Of a stretch of DNA of 64,000 nucleotides, positions 1-10,969 are shown piece after piece. Positions within the stretch are counted from its first letter, which is position 1. Each line of letters opens with the position of its first letter. The notes under the pieces were generated by a model. It was given only the letters and a program-made list of their open reading frames with translations. It was not told where the DNA came from and ran no database searches. The stretch is from Nannobrachium achirus (taxonomy: Eukaryota; Chordata; Actinopteri; Myctophiformes; Myctophidae). The DNA is taken from NCBI GenBank assembly GCA_963921795.1, contig OY997649.1:60439372-60503371 (forward strand). The letters run 5' to 3'. A program made the position numbers and the translations under genes.

Positions 1-92
1 AGTACTTAGTCTGCTCTTTTTCCCCTCTACACCAAAGCTCTTTGCCAGATAGCAGATCTACAAGCTCAAATAATTCTAGGCCTAAATGGCTT
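1..92. repeat. Chimeric repeat: family E left part joined through HP to family A right end
   Basis: Bases 1-47 match the family E interior at 29646-29692 almost base for base. Bases 48-67 are the left arm of HP (gatagcagatctacaagctc). Bases 68-90 (aataattctaggcctaaatgg) are the right end of family A, as at 8480-8498. The right arm of HP is missing. The join therefore falls in or next to the hairpin, which suggests recombination or template switching there. Confidence 0.6.
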
Positions 93-484
93 TTAAATTA
101 CACACTGGAATCGGATCGGTCCTCGGTATCGACCGATACGAAGGTTAAATGGGACTCGGTATGGGGAAGGGGGAAACGGCATGGGTAACATCTCTAGTAG
201 TAGCAGCATCTCCAAAAAGCTTCAGCTTAATATGTTCTGCTCGCAGGAATTCCTCCAGTGTGTCAGGTATAATGATAGCCTAAACACCAGTGTTTTCCAC
301 CCTCCACAATCTCCACAGAAATCAATGTTAGGGAAACACTCCAGTTTCCACCCGAGCGGTGGCAATTTCTGCCTGGACGACTAGACGCAGTGGAGAGAGG
401 TGTTTTATGGGCATCAAGCCATCGCGCCACAGGCTATGATTGGAAATTTAATAAGCAGGAGGGGGAAATAGCCTCTTGCTCTCT
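93..484. other. No gene seen; short MITE remnant
   Basis: A remnant at about 110-140 contains ggatcggtcctcggtatcgaccgat, which resembles the ends of the element at 16291-16689. The rest holds no recognisable feature. The open frames at 181-384 and 390-764 run across low-complexity sequence and are not credible genes. Confidence 0.4.
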
Positions 485-531
485 TGGTCTCTCTCTCTCG
501 CTCTCTCTCTCTCGCTCTCTCTCTCTCTCTG
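485..531. repeat. (CT)n microsatellite
   Basis: CT dinucleotides interrupted by single G bases; it underlies a Leu/Ser-repeat pseudo-ORF on both strands. Confidence 0.9.
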
Positions 532-882
532 TACCCTTTTCTCTTCCCCTCTCAACTGCAGGGGTTTTTATAAAGCAGGAGCCACAACACACCAGTAAAT
601 TAAACTCTCTCTCCGGCTCGGAGAGAGAGACTATACGTTCTTGTCTGGGTTGTGTTGCTTGGGGAGCAGAAAAGGGAGGAGAAAAAGAAAAGAACATTCT
701 TCAAAATCAATGCGCTCTCATTAAGCATTTTTATGGGCTCAATATTTTGTGTATTACCGTGTGAAACGCTATGAAAATAAAGGCCCGGGCGCCAGGGATT
801 TGCTTCATTTCCAATATACTTGGGAGATACTGTATGTGTTATTCCTATTAGATTGACCCCCCTTTACACACCCACGCGTGCA

Positions 883-1468
<586 letters not shown>

Positions 1469-2184
1469 ACATGCACACACACGCACGCGCGTGTACACAA
1501 AACACCTCCACATCCCGTCTCCCTGGTAATGCTGGACTGAATTATTGATGTTATACCACCACCAGATCCCCCCAGCCGACCGCCACACCGCCGCTGCCTG
1601 TGAAAGTCCCTTTACATGGATCTCTACTAGGCTTTGACTGGTCTCCTAGGAGCCCTTGGTTCGGTTCACACACCACACCACAGCGCACCTCGCTGACAAC
1701 ATCTAATAAAGCAGTGTGGGGAGGAGGAGGAGACGCCATGCACCCTGACATTTAAATCAATTCCTTCCTGGTGACAACTCTATGATTTTTAAACCGCTCG
1801 TTATTGCCGTCCTCTCTTCTTCGCGGGGCGACGCCAAGGAGGCGCCGCGTTCGAATTCTTCTGATCATAAAGAAAGAGCAAAAAAAAAAACGAATGAAAC
1901 AAGTATATCGGCGAATCTCCGGTGTATCTTATCTTTTCATTAAAGAGCTTAGGTGGCGAAACATACAAGAGCCTTCATATATTGGTAGAGCCTATATGGC
2001 GGTAAGGCTCCCTGTGTTGTTGGATCTCTGGCGGTGGCTGCTGATGTTTGTTAACGTTCCATCCATCCTTTTAAGACCCGCAACAAGAGGCCCATTCTAC
2101 AAATGTGTCCCAGCACCCCCAGCAGCTAGTCATCTCGGGGACTGTCATTATTCCCTGTAGCCAAAATGATTTTTTTTTTTTTTT
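1469..2184. other. No supported gene
   Basis: Mixed-composition sequence with a residual CA/CG tract at 1475-1497. The 118-codon frame at 1804-2160 has no recognisable domain and I do not call it. Confidence 0.5.
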
Positions 2185-3572
2185 TTGCTCTTTTTTTTTT
2201 TATGCCACAACAGCATCTCATAATATCTAGGCTACATTTCACTTAAACGCCAGAGCTTAACTCTGCATGTAAATAAGACTTTTTTTAATTAATGTGAGAG
2301 ATCGGTACATAATTCTGTTAGTCCTCCCAGTTTATATTAGCTAAAATGCTAACTAGCCAGCCTTTGTTAGCCGTTTGTAGCCAAATGCGGTAATATCGGG
2401 ACTCCATTACTTAGCGAAGCAACCCACAGTATTTATCCCATTAATTTAATGCCACGTGTGTTCCAAATGAACAATTATTAACCACGTAATGTATGATTTT
2501 GTGTATTATTATTTATTATTCTTCCGCCGTTCTTGACTTCCGCTGTTTCTTCTTCTACGCTGGTGAAATGATCCTGGAGCGGCCTGGAGACGTCTGTGAC
2601 GTATGCTCCGGTGCGGAAGCTTCCTTTGTCACTGAGTTAGCTTAGCATTGAATAGATCAGTGTCGTCCTAAACTATCTAATTCTAACGTTCAGGGTGTTT
2701 GTTTTTTTGGACAATAAATTGACAGCCAAGAAAACATGGATGGAATGCAATCGTTCACTCGCCGTCGGAAAGTTGACTTTAGAGTAGACTATTCTGGTTG
2801 ACTGGCTATGAGTGGCTAACGGCTAACGCTAGCTAGCGTTAGCTAGCGCTAGCTGCAGCGCTAGCTGCAGGCTATAAACAAATAAAACGTGACCCAACTC
2901 TATTGTTGCTCTCTTCTACAAGCTCACAACGCGAGGCGGTTAAGCCTGTAGATTGTGTTTTATTATCAGGTCAAATAATCCTTCTGGCTGAAGTTACACA
3001 AACACTGATTATGCTACATTTAGCACAGTTAGCCCTGTTGCACACGTAATAGGTTCACTTCAACCTTGTGTTGAGCAGTTAATCCTATTTGCTACGTACG
3101 TCTACAAAAACCTTCATATTTCAAAGATAACGTGCTTACTGAAGTCTCACAGATGTCACAGTATGGTACGCTCAAGCAGAATTACCCGTATCTTTCGTAT
3201 TGTTTAATAAACTGCATTTTAATCCGATCAGATGCCATTTTCTGTTGTTTTTCAGCCATGCGACCCCATCGGTTGCGAGGTGTACTGCACTTAGATACAT
3301 TAATACCTTTTTAAGGAAACGACGACCGATCGGATTAAAATGCTCCTCATTAAATAATACGATCATTACGGGACATTCTGCTGGAGCGTACCCTATGGTG
3401 ACATCTGTGAGCCTTCACTAAGCAATTTATCTTTGTAATCTGACCGTTTGTGTAGACGTATGTAGCAAATTGGTTAAACTGCTTCACGGTTGGCGCACTG
3501 TAGCGTCTTTACATTTAGCCCAATAATGCTTGAGATGCTGTTGTGGCATTATCTTTTTAGAGAGCAATAACT
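2185..3572. mobile_element. Large foldback element (about 1.4 kb)
   Basis: The left arm at about 2190-2275 (atgccacaacagcatctca, then ctacattt) is the inverted complement of the right arm at about 3505-3560 (tgagatgctgttgtggcat). A second inverted pair, 3070-3240 against 3325-3500, shares ctgaag, cagatgtcaca, gcatttaatccgat-type blocks and a gtctaca/tgtagac pair. The middle has GCTAGC palindromes (2828-2869) and an HP half copy at 2917-2956. No coding frame is recognised. Exact ends are uncertain. Confidence 0.6.
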
Positions 3573-3623
3573 AAAGTTTAAAACATACATAAACCACTTT
3601 AGCCCTATGTTATACCAAGGCTA

Positions 3624-3702
3624 TTTGAAAATAGACGATCTACAAGCTCACAACGCATTGCGGTGCGACGCGTTGTGAGCTTGTAGATCTGCTATTTTCA
3701 AA
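3624..3702. repeat. HP hairpin, free-standing copy
   Basis: Arms tttgaaaatag..gatctacaagctcacaacg and the inverted complement, with loop cattgcggtgcga. It lies outside any bounded family that I can define. Confidence 0.8.
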
Positions 3703-3935
3703 CATTTTGTACTTTTACTTTTGGTACTTTAAGTACATTTGGATACCAATACTTTTGTACTTTTACTCAAGTACATTTTTTATTCTGGACTTTTACTTGT
3801 AACAGAGTGATTCTACATTGCAGAATTGATACTTTACTTTATTATAAAATGTTGGTACTTTTTCCACCACTGTGTAAACGTTTGTGTTCTCATGCCAATA
3901 AAGCTTCTTTGAATTGAAGATTGAATTGAAGATTG
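3703..3935. repeat. hAT-end fragment plus LINE-type 3' tail
   Basis: Bases 3706-3871 carry the tacttttactttggtac-type sequence ending ttttccaccactg, the inverted end of the element whose left end at 57535 reads cactggtggaaaaaagtac. Bases 3895-3940 (ccaataaagcttctttgaattgaagatt, given in parts) resemble the A-rich, short-repeat 3' tail of a truncated LINE. Confidence 0.5.
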
Positions 3936-4178
3936 CTCCCCATGTGGCGGAGTCAGGTCATTGCAGGTTAGAAATTTATTTAAAACTTGAATATCTCAAA
4001 AGTACTATTTCAGCATGGCATCATTCTATAAGCCATATCTTCAAAACTGTTGGGTCAATCTCCACAACCAATATATCATTTTGTAGCTATGATCCCCAGC
4101 TTTCGAATGAAATGAAAAAATGAAAATGAAAAAAATTGCAATGACTGGCTCCTGGGGAGATTGGGACACAAATGTCTT

Positions 4179-4688
4179 CTAAATCCCACGTTTTTGGGGG
4201 GGCTTTTTAAAGGAGTAGTTAGTTCACCCCCAAAATGACTATTGATTACTTATGCCATGGAGACTTGAGTTCAATAATATTTTTTGTTTTTTCTTGCATT
4301 CCTAAGACAGCAATTCGATTACAATAAATGTACCCCCATTGATTCCGGCGGAATCAATGGGGGTAAATTTACTATAATCCATTTTTTTGTCTTAGGAATG
4401 AGACAAATACAAATAAATATTATTGAACTCAAGTCTCCATGGCGTGAGTAATCAATAGAAAAAAAAGTTCACCCCCAAAAGTCATTTGGGGGTGAACTTC
4501 GCCTTTAAGCCTTTATTTTGATAGGATAGTAGACTGACAGGAAACGGGGAGAGAGATGGGGAATGACATGCGGCAAAGGTCGTCCGGATCGGGAATGGAA
4601 CCGGCGACGCCAGCAGGCATCATAGCCTGAGTACGTGGTATGCGCCTTGACCACTAGGCCAGCGGGCGCCCCTAAATCCCACGTTTTT
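4179..4688 (-). mobile_element. tRNA-derived SINE with 17-bp target duplication
   Basis: The direct repeat ctaaatcccacgttttt occurs at 4179-4195 and 4672-4688, a perfect 17-bp target-site duplication. On the minus strand the inserted body starts with a Pol III A-box-like TGGCCTAGTGG (4651-4661) and a B-box-like GGTTCCATTCCC (4591-4602), then a pyrimidine-rich body and an AATAAAGGCTT tail at about 4505-4520. This is the structure of a tRNA-derived SINE. A family H MITE (4207-4508) lies within the duplication-bounded interval, next to the SINE tail. Confidence 0.75.
4207..4508. mobile_element. Family H MITE (TTAAAGG type, long palindrome)
   Basis: Ends ttaaaggagtagtt and cgcctttaa. The two halves are inverted complements around ttgattccggcggaatcaa at about 4339-4357: gtctccatgg, ttcaataatatt and cctaagaca recur in reverse. 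It is a relative of 54922-55243. Non-coding. Confidence 0.8.
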
Positions 4689-5006
4689 TTTTTTTTTTTT
4701 TTTAAACTTTATTTGCTCTTGTGCAAACCGCTCCATAGAGTGGCTGTGCGTGTGTCTGTAGCCTTTTTCCTCAGCGTTTTGCCATAGCAAAACGTGTGTG
4801 TGTAGCATAGCCTGTACATCCTCAAATCCTAGTCTGAAGATGTTATGCAAGCACGACCACCGCTCACTTCACATTGGTGATTTTTTCATGGAATTTGGCC
4901 GCGGACACCCATCTAAAAACATTTCGTTCCATTGACCCCAGGAAGCGAAGATTTGAGTTAAAACGTTTGCTTTAAAATAATCTATACGATTTACAAATTC
5001 TTTTCC
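4689..5006. other. No supported gene; poly-T and unique sequence
   Basis: Poly-T at 4684-4703, then mixed sequence. Part of it (about 4895-4975, with ggccgcggacacccatct and aggaagcgaag) is a diverged piece of the family A/B core. Confidence 0.4.
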
Positions 5007-5087
5007 CCAAAAACAGCAGATCTACAAGCTCATAGAACGGCACAAAGTAAGTGACACACTATGAGCTTTTAGATCTGCTATTTTTGG
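5007..5087. repeat. HP hairpin with diverged loop
   Basis: ccaaaaacagcagatctacaagctcat pairs with atgagcttttagatctgctatttttgg across a non-palindromic loop at about 5034-5060. Confidence 0.75.
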
Positions 5088-5176
5088 AATAAAATCTAAA
5101 ATGACACAAATGACGATGCTTTCACGGTTCTCATGGGTTTAAGCCCCAGTATCTTGCATACAGTGTGTGTGTTTAA

Positions 5177-5178
<2 letters not shown>

Positions 5179-5252
<74 letters not shown>
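5179..5252. repeat. (GT)n microsatellite
   Basis: Pure GT run flanked on both sides by gtttaat..gtgtgtg, suggesting a local duplication of the flank. A poly-G run follows at 5350-5363. Confidence 0.95.
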
Positions 5253-5254
<2 letters not shown>

Positions 5255-5365
5255 AATGGTGTGTGTGAGAGAAACACACACAGATGTGTGTGAATTCCCA
5301 AGGTCTCTGAAGGCGTGTTTTTTTATCGCTCTGCTTCAGAGTGTGTGTGTGGGGGGGGGGGGGGT

Positions 5366-5907
5366 CCTGCCACACACAAATAGTGGGCCCTGGGTACAAG
5401 GATTCACTCACATTTAGTGCTTTAACTATGGAAAAATAGCAGATCTACAAGCTCACAGCGTGGTGCCGCGCTGCAAGCTTTTACATCTGCTATTTTTGAG
5501 TCTGAATAATTTCAAATCCTTCTAAGGTATTTTGAAAAAAAGCTATATGTTTCCATGTCAGTGATGCTCAAACCTTTTCATGTGAAGGACCCCCTTCACA
5601 TGATATGTATTTGGCCACGGACCCCCATCTCAAAATATTTAGTTCCAAGGACCCCCCCCCCCCCAGAAGCAAAATTTGAGTTACAAATGTTCGCTTTAAA
5701 AAATACATATATTCAATAAGATTTGCACACATTTTCAGGACTTTTCAAAAATAGCAGATCTACAAGCTCGCAGCGTGGCACTTGGTGCCACGCTGTGAGC
5801 TTGTATATCTGCTATTTTTCAATGGCTAAAGTATAAAATAATTAAGGGCCCCTCCACCTTGGGCCCTACTAACTCAGTCCCATCCCCCCCCCCTTGTGAC
5901 GCCCCTG
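5366..5907. mobile_element. Family B composite MITE, copy 1, 5' end eroded
   Basis: It contains gtgggccctgggtacaagg, HP-left (5432-5497), the core shared with family A (gtgatgctcaaac, ggaccccc, catctcaaaatatttagttcca), HP-right (5746-5820), then ttgggccctac and the end ttgtgacgcccctg. The expected left end CAGGGGCGTCACA is lost. The flanks gccacaca (5369) and gccacact (5908) may be a residual 8-bp duplication. Confidence 0.7.
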
Positions 5908-6232
5908 GCCACACTGCCTAGCTGCTGATGCTTGTTCTGCTGTGGCTTTAGCACATGGTAGGCGGAAGAACCTTGAGTAAATCAGGGAACAAAACACAAA
6001 CAGCGACACTGCAGAGCCCTACAAGAAACATGTATTTCCCTAAGGGGTTGTAAGCACTACAGCATACAACACGAGTGTGACCAGAAACACTGTCTCTTTC
6101 CACATGATCATCATCAGCCGTGTTGGACAGTTGGATTTTCAGCAATCATATTGAATCTATAACCCAAATGGAGTCCCATCCAATCTCTTCACCACCTGGC
6201 GTCGGATTACAGAAACGTTATCGCTATCCCAG

Positions 6233-6730
6233 TAGGGGTGGGCGATATGGAAAAATACAATATCACAATATTTTCCCAAACTGTATCACGATACACAATC
6301 TTATCACGATTCTTTTTCATGTTGGTTAAGTTACTTAACAGTACAACCACCTACAAGGCAACAAAAACCAAAAGAAAAAGGAGTATCAGACTATTTAGAC
6401 CAGTGGTCCTCAATGTTGGGTCCAGGGACTCTCTGGGTTCCTTTTGGGAGGTCTGAATTGACCCTTACAAGTATGTAACTCTGAGTCTGACAGTATACAA
6501 ATGAAACCAAATGGACCCTTACGGGTCCATTTGGTTTCATTTGTATACTGTCAGAGTTAAGGGGAGACCTTGACATTTCAGAGTTTGAGAAATACTGATT
6601 TAGACAAAAATGCAGGTTTAAATTAAATTTTGCAATGAATCTCATTGTATCACGATATATCTCTGAAAAGGCATATTGTGGAGACATTGTATCGTCTCAA
6701 TGATAATTAGCACCATATCGCCCACCCCTA
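6233..6730. mobile_element. Family G hAT-like MITE with a nested hAT
   Basis: Ends TAGGGGTGGGCGATATGG and CCATATCGCCCACCCCTA are exact inverted repeats. The flanking 8-mer tatcccag is duplicated perfectly (6225-6232 and 6731-6738). The interior is interrupted by the 6401-6597 insertion. A second copy abuts the assembly gap at 41501. Confidence 0.9.
6401..6597. mobile_element. Nested hAT MITE (CAGTGGTCCTCAA ends)
   Basis: 197-bp element starting cagtggtcctcaatgtt and ending agtttgagaaatactg. A perfect 8-bp duplication atttagac lies at 6393-6400 and 6598-6605. It contains a central palindrome, ccaaatggaccc/gggtccatttgg (about 6494-6532). It is younger than the family G element it interrupts. 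Confidence 0.9.
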
Positions 6731-6770
6731 TATCCCAGCAAATACAAACTCAGTGATACATTGTCTGAGG

Positions 6771-7046
6771 TAGGGTCGGGATCCTTTAGGATTCTAATGG
6801 TTCAGGTTCCTTAACCTTAACGATTCCCTCTTAACGGTCCCATTCCTTAACGGTCCCATTCCTTAACGGTCCCATTCCTTAACGGCCCCCTTTAACGATT
6901 CCTATAGAGGGGTTCCAAATGGACCCTTAAGCCACGTTCCCTTTACAGTAGCAACGCCATGCCTTTCCACGCCGGACGCCGCGTCCATCGTGTGTTTCCA
7001 TTAGCGAGTGAGGATGAGTGAAGAGTCCGGCAGTGTTTGTATAACT
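6771..7046. repeat. Degenerate TAGGGTCGGGATCC repeat with 16-bp tandem array
   Basis: Starts tagggtcgggatcc at about 6771. Bases 6831-6890 are three and a half copies of the 16-mer ttaacggtcccattcc. A related piece (gggattctataggattttaacgattccctc, in parts) is at about 47238-47270. Confidence 0.6.
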
Positions 7047-7367
7047 ACCAGTAAGACTCCCTAATCGGGAGATAAGCGACCGTCAGGTCGCATACATAAA
7101 CTTTAGAAGGCAATGGTAGCCAATCAGGAGGGAATATGGGAAATGGGACAGATCCATGTTGATGACATGACTTTAGAGATACTGTGTACCGCTTTGCGTG
7201 ATTTTAGGGCAAAATCTGTAGGAGCAGTGTCCAAAAATGTGTTTTGCAAAAATCGGCCTGATGGTGGCGCTAGATGGGACAGATGCATGTTGATGACATG
7301 ACATGACATGACATGACATGACTAACCCTAACCATAACCATAACCCTAACCCTAACCCTAACCCTAA
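7047..7367 (+). repeat. Family R retroposon-like repeat with GACAT and telomere-like tail
   Basis: Starts accagtaagactccctaat, shared with 30624 and 44314. It continues with gcgaccgtcaggtcgc, cggcctgatggtggcgcta and ccatgttgatgacatga. The 3' end passes into a (GACAT)n pentamer run (7294-7322) and then telomere-like taaccc units (7322-7367). It has no coding capacity. Confidence 0.6.
7322..7367. repeat. Interstitial telomere-like (TAACCC)n tract
   Basis: About 46 bases of ctaaccctaaccataaccataaccct and further units, four of them exact TAACCC and two TAACCA variants. Vertebrate telomeres use TTAGGG. It directly follows the GACAT pentamer run at the end of a family R copy. Confidence 0.8.
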
Positions 7368-7424
7368 AAAAACGTAGAAGGATTTGAAATATTTAGACTC
7401 CGCACAAATTTTCATGTTTTTTCA

Positions 7425-7527
7425 AAGATAGCAGATATACAAGCTCACAGCGCGGCACTCTAAGTTAAAGCACAAAATGTGAGTGAATCCTTGTACCCAG
7501 GGCCCAGAATTTGGTGTGACACCCCTA
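7425..7527. repeat. Family B right-end fragment with half HP
   Basis: Half HP (agatagcagatatacaagctcacagcgcggcac, 7428-7460, in parts) followed by ggattcactcac-type sequence in reverse and the end ggcccagaatttggtgtgacacccct. Confidence 0.65.
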
Positions 7528-7835
7528 TCCACATAACCAGCTCTGACAGTGGGATTCCGGAAACGGTTACAAATGTGATATGGAACCGATTCCAATTCCT
7601 CTACCGGTTCTGGATCCACGGTCTCCCAGTGAGGAGGAGAGCTCCGTGCCTGACCAATGAGTGAGCACGACGACGCAGGCAGCCGCGGAGATTAGAGTTC
7701 AAGGCAAAAAGCATCATTTATCACGGCTTGCTTTATCTATTATTCATGGCTCTCCCGCTATGACGCTATTAGCTAAGGCAGCGAACAAAACATGGCAAAC
7801 ATGTAAAATACAAATAACTCATGTATGAGCTTTAA

Positions 7836-8498
7836 CCTATTCAGAACGGGTACACATTATTGTGTATTATTATTTTATGCTTTAACTACTGAAAAATAGC
7901 AGATATACAAGCTTTAACCTATTCAGAACGGGTACACATTATTGTGTATTATTATTTTATGCTTTAACTACTGAAAAATAGCAGATATACAAGCTCACAG
8001 CGTGGCACCGAGTGCCGCGCTGCAAGCTTGTACTGTAGATCTGCCATTTCAGAAAAATCGTGAAAATTCGAATTTTGACCCGATTCTGTGACCCGAAGTG
8101 TCTTTTGAATCCTCTATGTTTCTATGTCAGCAATCTGGCCAGCCATCGTCAAAGAAAAGGTCCTTTTCACTTAACTGGCTCAGCTCAGTTAGTCTGTTCT
8201 TGAGAGACTACTATGTCAGTGGTTCTTATGTGAAGGACCCCCAAAATGATATGAATTTGTCCACAGGCCCCCATCTCAAAATATTTAGTTCCAGGGACCA
8301 GCCAGAAGCAAAATTTGAGTTACAAACGTTTGCTTTAAAAAATATATATTATATTTAAAGATTTGCACACATTTTCACTTTAAAAAAAAAATAGCAGATC
8401 TACAAGCTCGCAGCGCGGCACTCGGTGCCACGCTGTGAACTTGTATATCTGCTATTTTTAAATAGTTAAAGCATTCAATAATTCTAGACGTAAATGGG
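7836..8498. mobile_element. Family A composite MITE, copy 1, with 82-bp tandem duplication
   Basis: Flanked by TTAA at 7832-7835 and 8499-8502; the right end reads cgtaaatggg|ttaa. Bases 7829-7910 are repeated exactly at 7911-7992 (period 82), so the first HP arm is present twice. HP-left is 7974-8048 and HP-right is 8390-8460. The core carries cagcaatctggccagccatcg and ggaccccc. TTAA targets with CCC..GGG ends recall piggyBac-type MITEs. Confidence 0.8.
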
Positions 8499-8502
8499 TT
8501 AA

Positions 8503-9470
8503 TATTTGAAGAAGTCATGCCACCAGGGCTCTCCAGCACAAAAACAAAAACGATACTCTGCGATACGGGGCTGCCAGTGCTAATCAACAAACAGACGACA
8601 AAGGACATGTTTCTAATGGATGTCTCTGGTAATGGTGAGTGGCAGCTGATTGATGCTGACAACTCCTCCCGTCTAGGAACTATCTGTTTACTATTCCCAC
8701 GTGGGCCTTGTGTGTCTATTTCCTCTGGGACAGCCGCAGGCACTTAACCTGAATTGCTTAGGTAAATATCCAGCGATATATATTGATCTCACATAAAAAA
8801 ACGAGGACCTCTCGAGTAGGCCAATCCACCGCATGCAGCACAGGAGGAGCACTATGAATAACCTGGGTTCATCTGGACAGGGCCCCAAACATCATGATGA
8901 CACGCACCCACGCATACAAACACACACACGCACGCACGCACACAAACACACACACTCACACACACACAAGCATCGCAGGGACGGTAGGTTGTCTGTACAA
9001 TGCAAAATCCGGAGTGATAACTGAACACGGTGTTAAACTGATACTGAGGATGTGTGTATGGTGCAGTGGTGGAAGAAGTCATTTGTTTCAGTGCATCGGG
9101 CTAAAAACTGACCCCCAAAACTATGGTTTAGTGATGAGTCATCACTTTTCTGGGGTCAGCTCAGTTTTGTTGTGTCCCGTTTTAGCCTGAGGAATGTTTT
9201 TTGTGCAAAACAAATGCTTGCAATGGATTCAGAATCATGAAAAAAACCCTAGTTAGACCCCTCACATTCTTTTTTTCCTGTATAGTAAGTGAAGGGACCC
9301 AAACTTGAACCCCATGAATTCACCTTGATCCACTAAGAATAAAATGGTACATTTTTAACATGTTTTTTGGATGACTCTAAGGATCATAAAACACCTTGAA
9401 CCATTACTATTGCAAATTTCTTTTAGGTCAAACCTCAGATTGACTAGCCTAAAGTACCAGAGGACATCGT
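8503..9470. other. No supported gene; short CA tract and repeat fragment
   Basis: 8895-8970 is an impure CA/CG tract. About 9064 onward begins cagtggtggaagaagt, the end of the hAT type seen at 57535. The segment 9100-9190 is a loose inverted repeat (ggctaaaaactgacccc against ggggtcag..ttttagcc). No protein domain is recognised. Confidence 0.5.
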
Positions 9471-9551
9471 CAGCATTATATCACAGAGAAACCCCTTCTA
9501 CCAGTGAGTAAAACATGAGCTACTAAAAATATAAAATACCAAGCATGGGAA

Positions 9552-9591
9552 TGGAGGGGAGGGGAGGGGAGGGGAGGGGAGGGGGGGGGGG
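9552..9591. repeat. (GGGGA)n tract, G-quadruplex candidate
   Basis: Seven or so GGGGA-like units ending in about eleven Gs. Runs of four or more G separated by one base fit G-quadruplex consensus rules. Confidence 0.9.
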
Positions 9592-9876
9592 ATCGATGAC
9601 TGTAAACACGGAAGCCCCTCGGCTGTTGAGGGGGGATAAAAAAAGAAACAATACCAGCCTCTGTGAATAAAGACAAGAAAATTAATAAATGGAATTATAC
9701 TCGCAGCGAGCGGGAGGGGCCGACGATGCCGCAGTGACAGACCCTCAAAGTGAGACAAAAGAGAGCGGGAGAAAGAGCGAGCGCTCGCGAGTATGAGAGA
9801 CAGAGATAGAGAGAAAGGATGGAACGAGAAGGTAATATAATGAATACAACTAAAAGGTCTGCAGCACATTAATTAA

Positions 9877-10681
9877 ACCATTTGGACCAGGTACGCATCA
9901 TTGCGTATTCAATGCTTTAACTACTGAAAAATAGCAGATATACAAGCTCACAGCGCGGCACCGAGTGCCGCGCTGCGAGCTTGCAGATCTGCTATTTTTG
10001 AAAAATCGTGAAAATTTAAATTTTGACCCGATCTTGACCCAATTCTATCCAGCTGTTTCCTCGAGAATTTACTGGAGCATTATCTGCGAGACACTTCCGG
10101 TTCCACGTCGCGTCGCAGATGCAACCGATGTGAGCTTGTAGGCTGCGTAGGCTGCGGCGCCGGAAATGCTGCATGCCTTCTGCGCAATGCACGATGGGAT
10201 GTTGGAAAGTTGTGGATAAGTGTCTTTTGAATCCTTCTAAGGTTTTTGAAAAACCTATGTTTCTAGGTCAGTGTCTTTTGAATCCTTCTAAGGTTTTTGA
10301 AAAACCTATGTTTCTATGTCAGTGTCTTTTGAATCCTTCAAAGGTTTTTTTTAAAAACCTATGTTTCTATGTGTCAGTGGTTCTCAAACATTTTCATGTG
10401 AAGGACCCCCAAAATGATATGTATGAGGCCACGGACCCCCATCTCAAAATATTTAGTTCCAGGGACCCCCCCACTGCCCCAGAAGCAAAACTTCAGTTAC
10501 AAACATTCGCTTTAAAAATACAGTACATATATTCAAAGATTTGCACAAATTTTTCACGACTTTAAAAAAAAATAGCATATCTACAAGCTCGCAGCGCGGC
10601 ACTCGGTGCCGCGCTGTGAGCTTGTATATCTGCTATTTTTCAATAGTTAATAAACATTCAGTAATTCTAGGCCTAAACGGA
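9877..10681. mobile_element. Family A composite MITE, copy 2, with 51-bp triplication
   Basis: TTAA at 9873-9876 and 10682-10685. HP-left 9929-10000 and HP-right 10569-10640. Between them the unit gtgtcttttgaatccttct..cctatgtttct is tandemly repeated at 10220, 10271 and 10322 (period 51). A GC-rich insert at about 10085-10215 is absent from the other copies and includes gatgtgagcttgtag. Confidence 0.8.
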
Positions 10682-10685
10682 TTAA

Positions 10686-10969
10686 TTGTTCATGGGGAAA
10701 GGTGCATACAAGCAAACACAAGACGTGATGAATGGTTCTCATTTGTTCGACGAGAGAGCGCCGGTTCCCCCGCCCAGCAGCTTGTCTGCCCGTCCCAACG
10801 CCACTCCTCCCCAACTACTAAGGCTTATGCAAATCGCGGACCTCCATTAGCGGTGTTAGCAGGTAAACGCTCTGAGGTGACCCCCAATTGAGCGGCCCAG
10901 GCTTGGCGGGGTGATGGATTGCACCCCAAAGCAAAGCTTATTTCCGTCTAAATCCTTCTCATGAACTCA
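10686..10969. other. No supported gene
   Basis: Mixed unique sequence between a family A MITE and a LINE fragment; nothing recognised. Confidence 0.5.

Noticed and set aside
1804-2160. 118-codon open frame
   Set aside because: No recognisable domain; starts in low-complexity sequence and lies next to a foldback repeat.
7322-7367. A true telomere
   Set aside because: Too short and degenerate, and ordinary repeat sequence continues on both sides.
9498-9869. 123-codon Ser/Pro-rich frame on the minus strand
   Set aside because: Produced by the GGGGA tract and purine-rich DNA; no homology seen.
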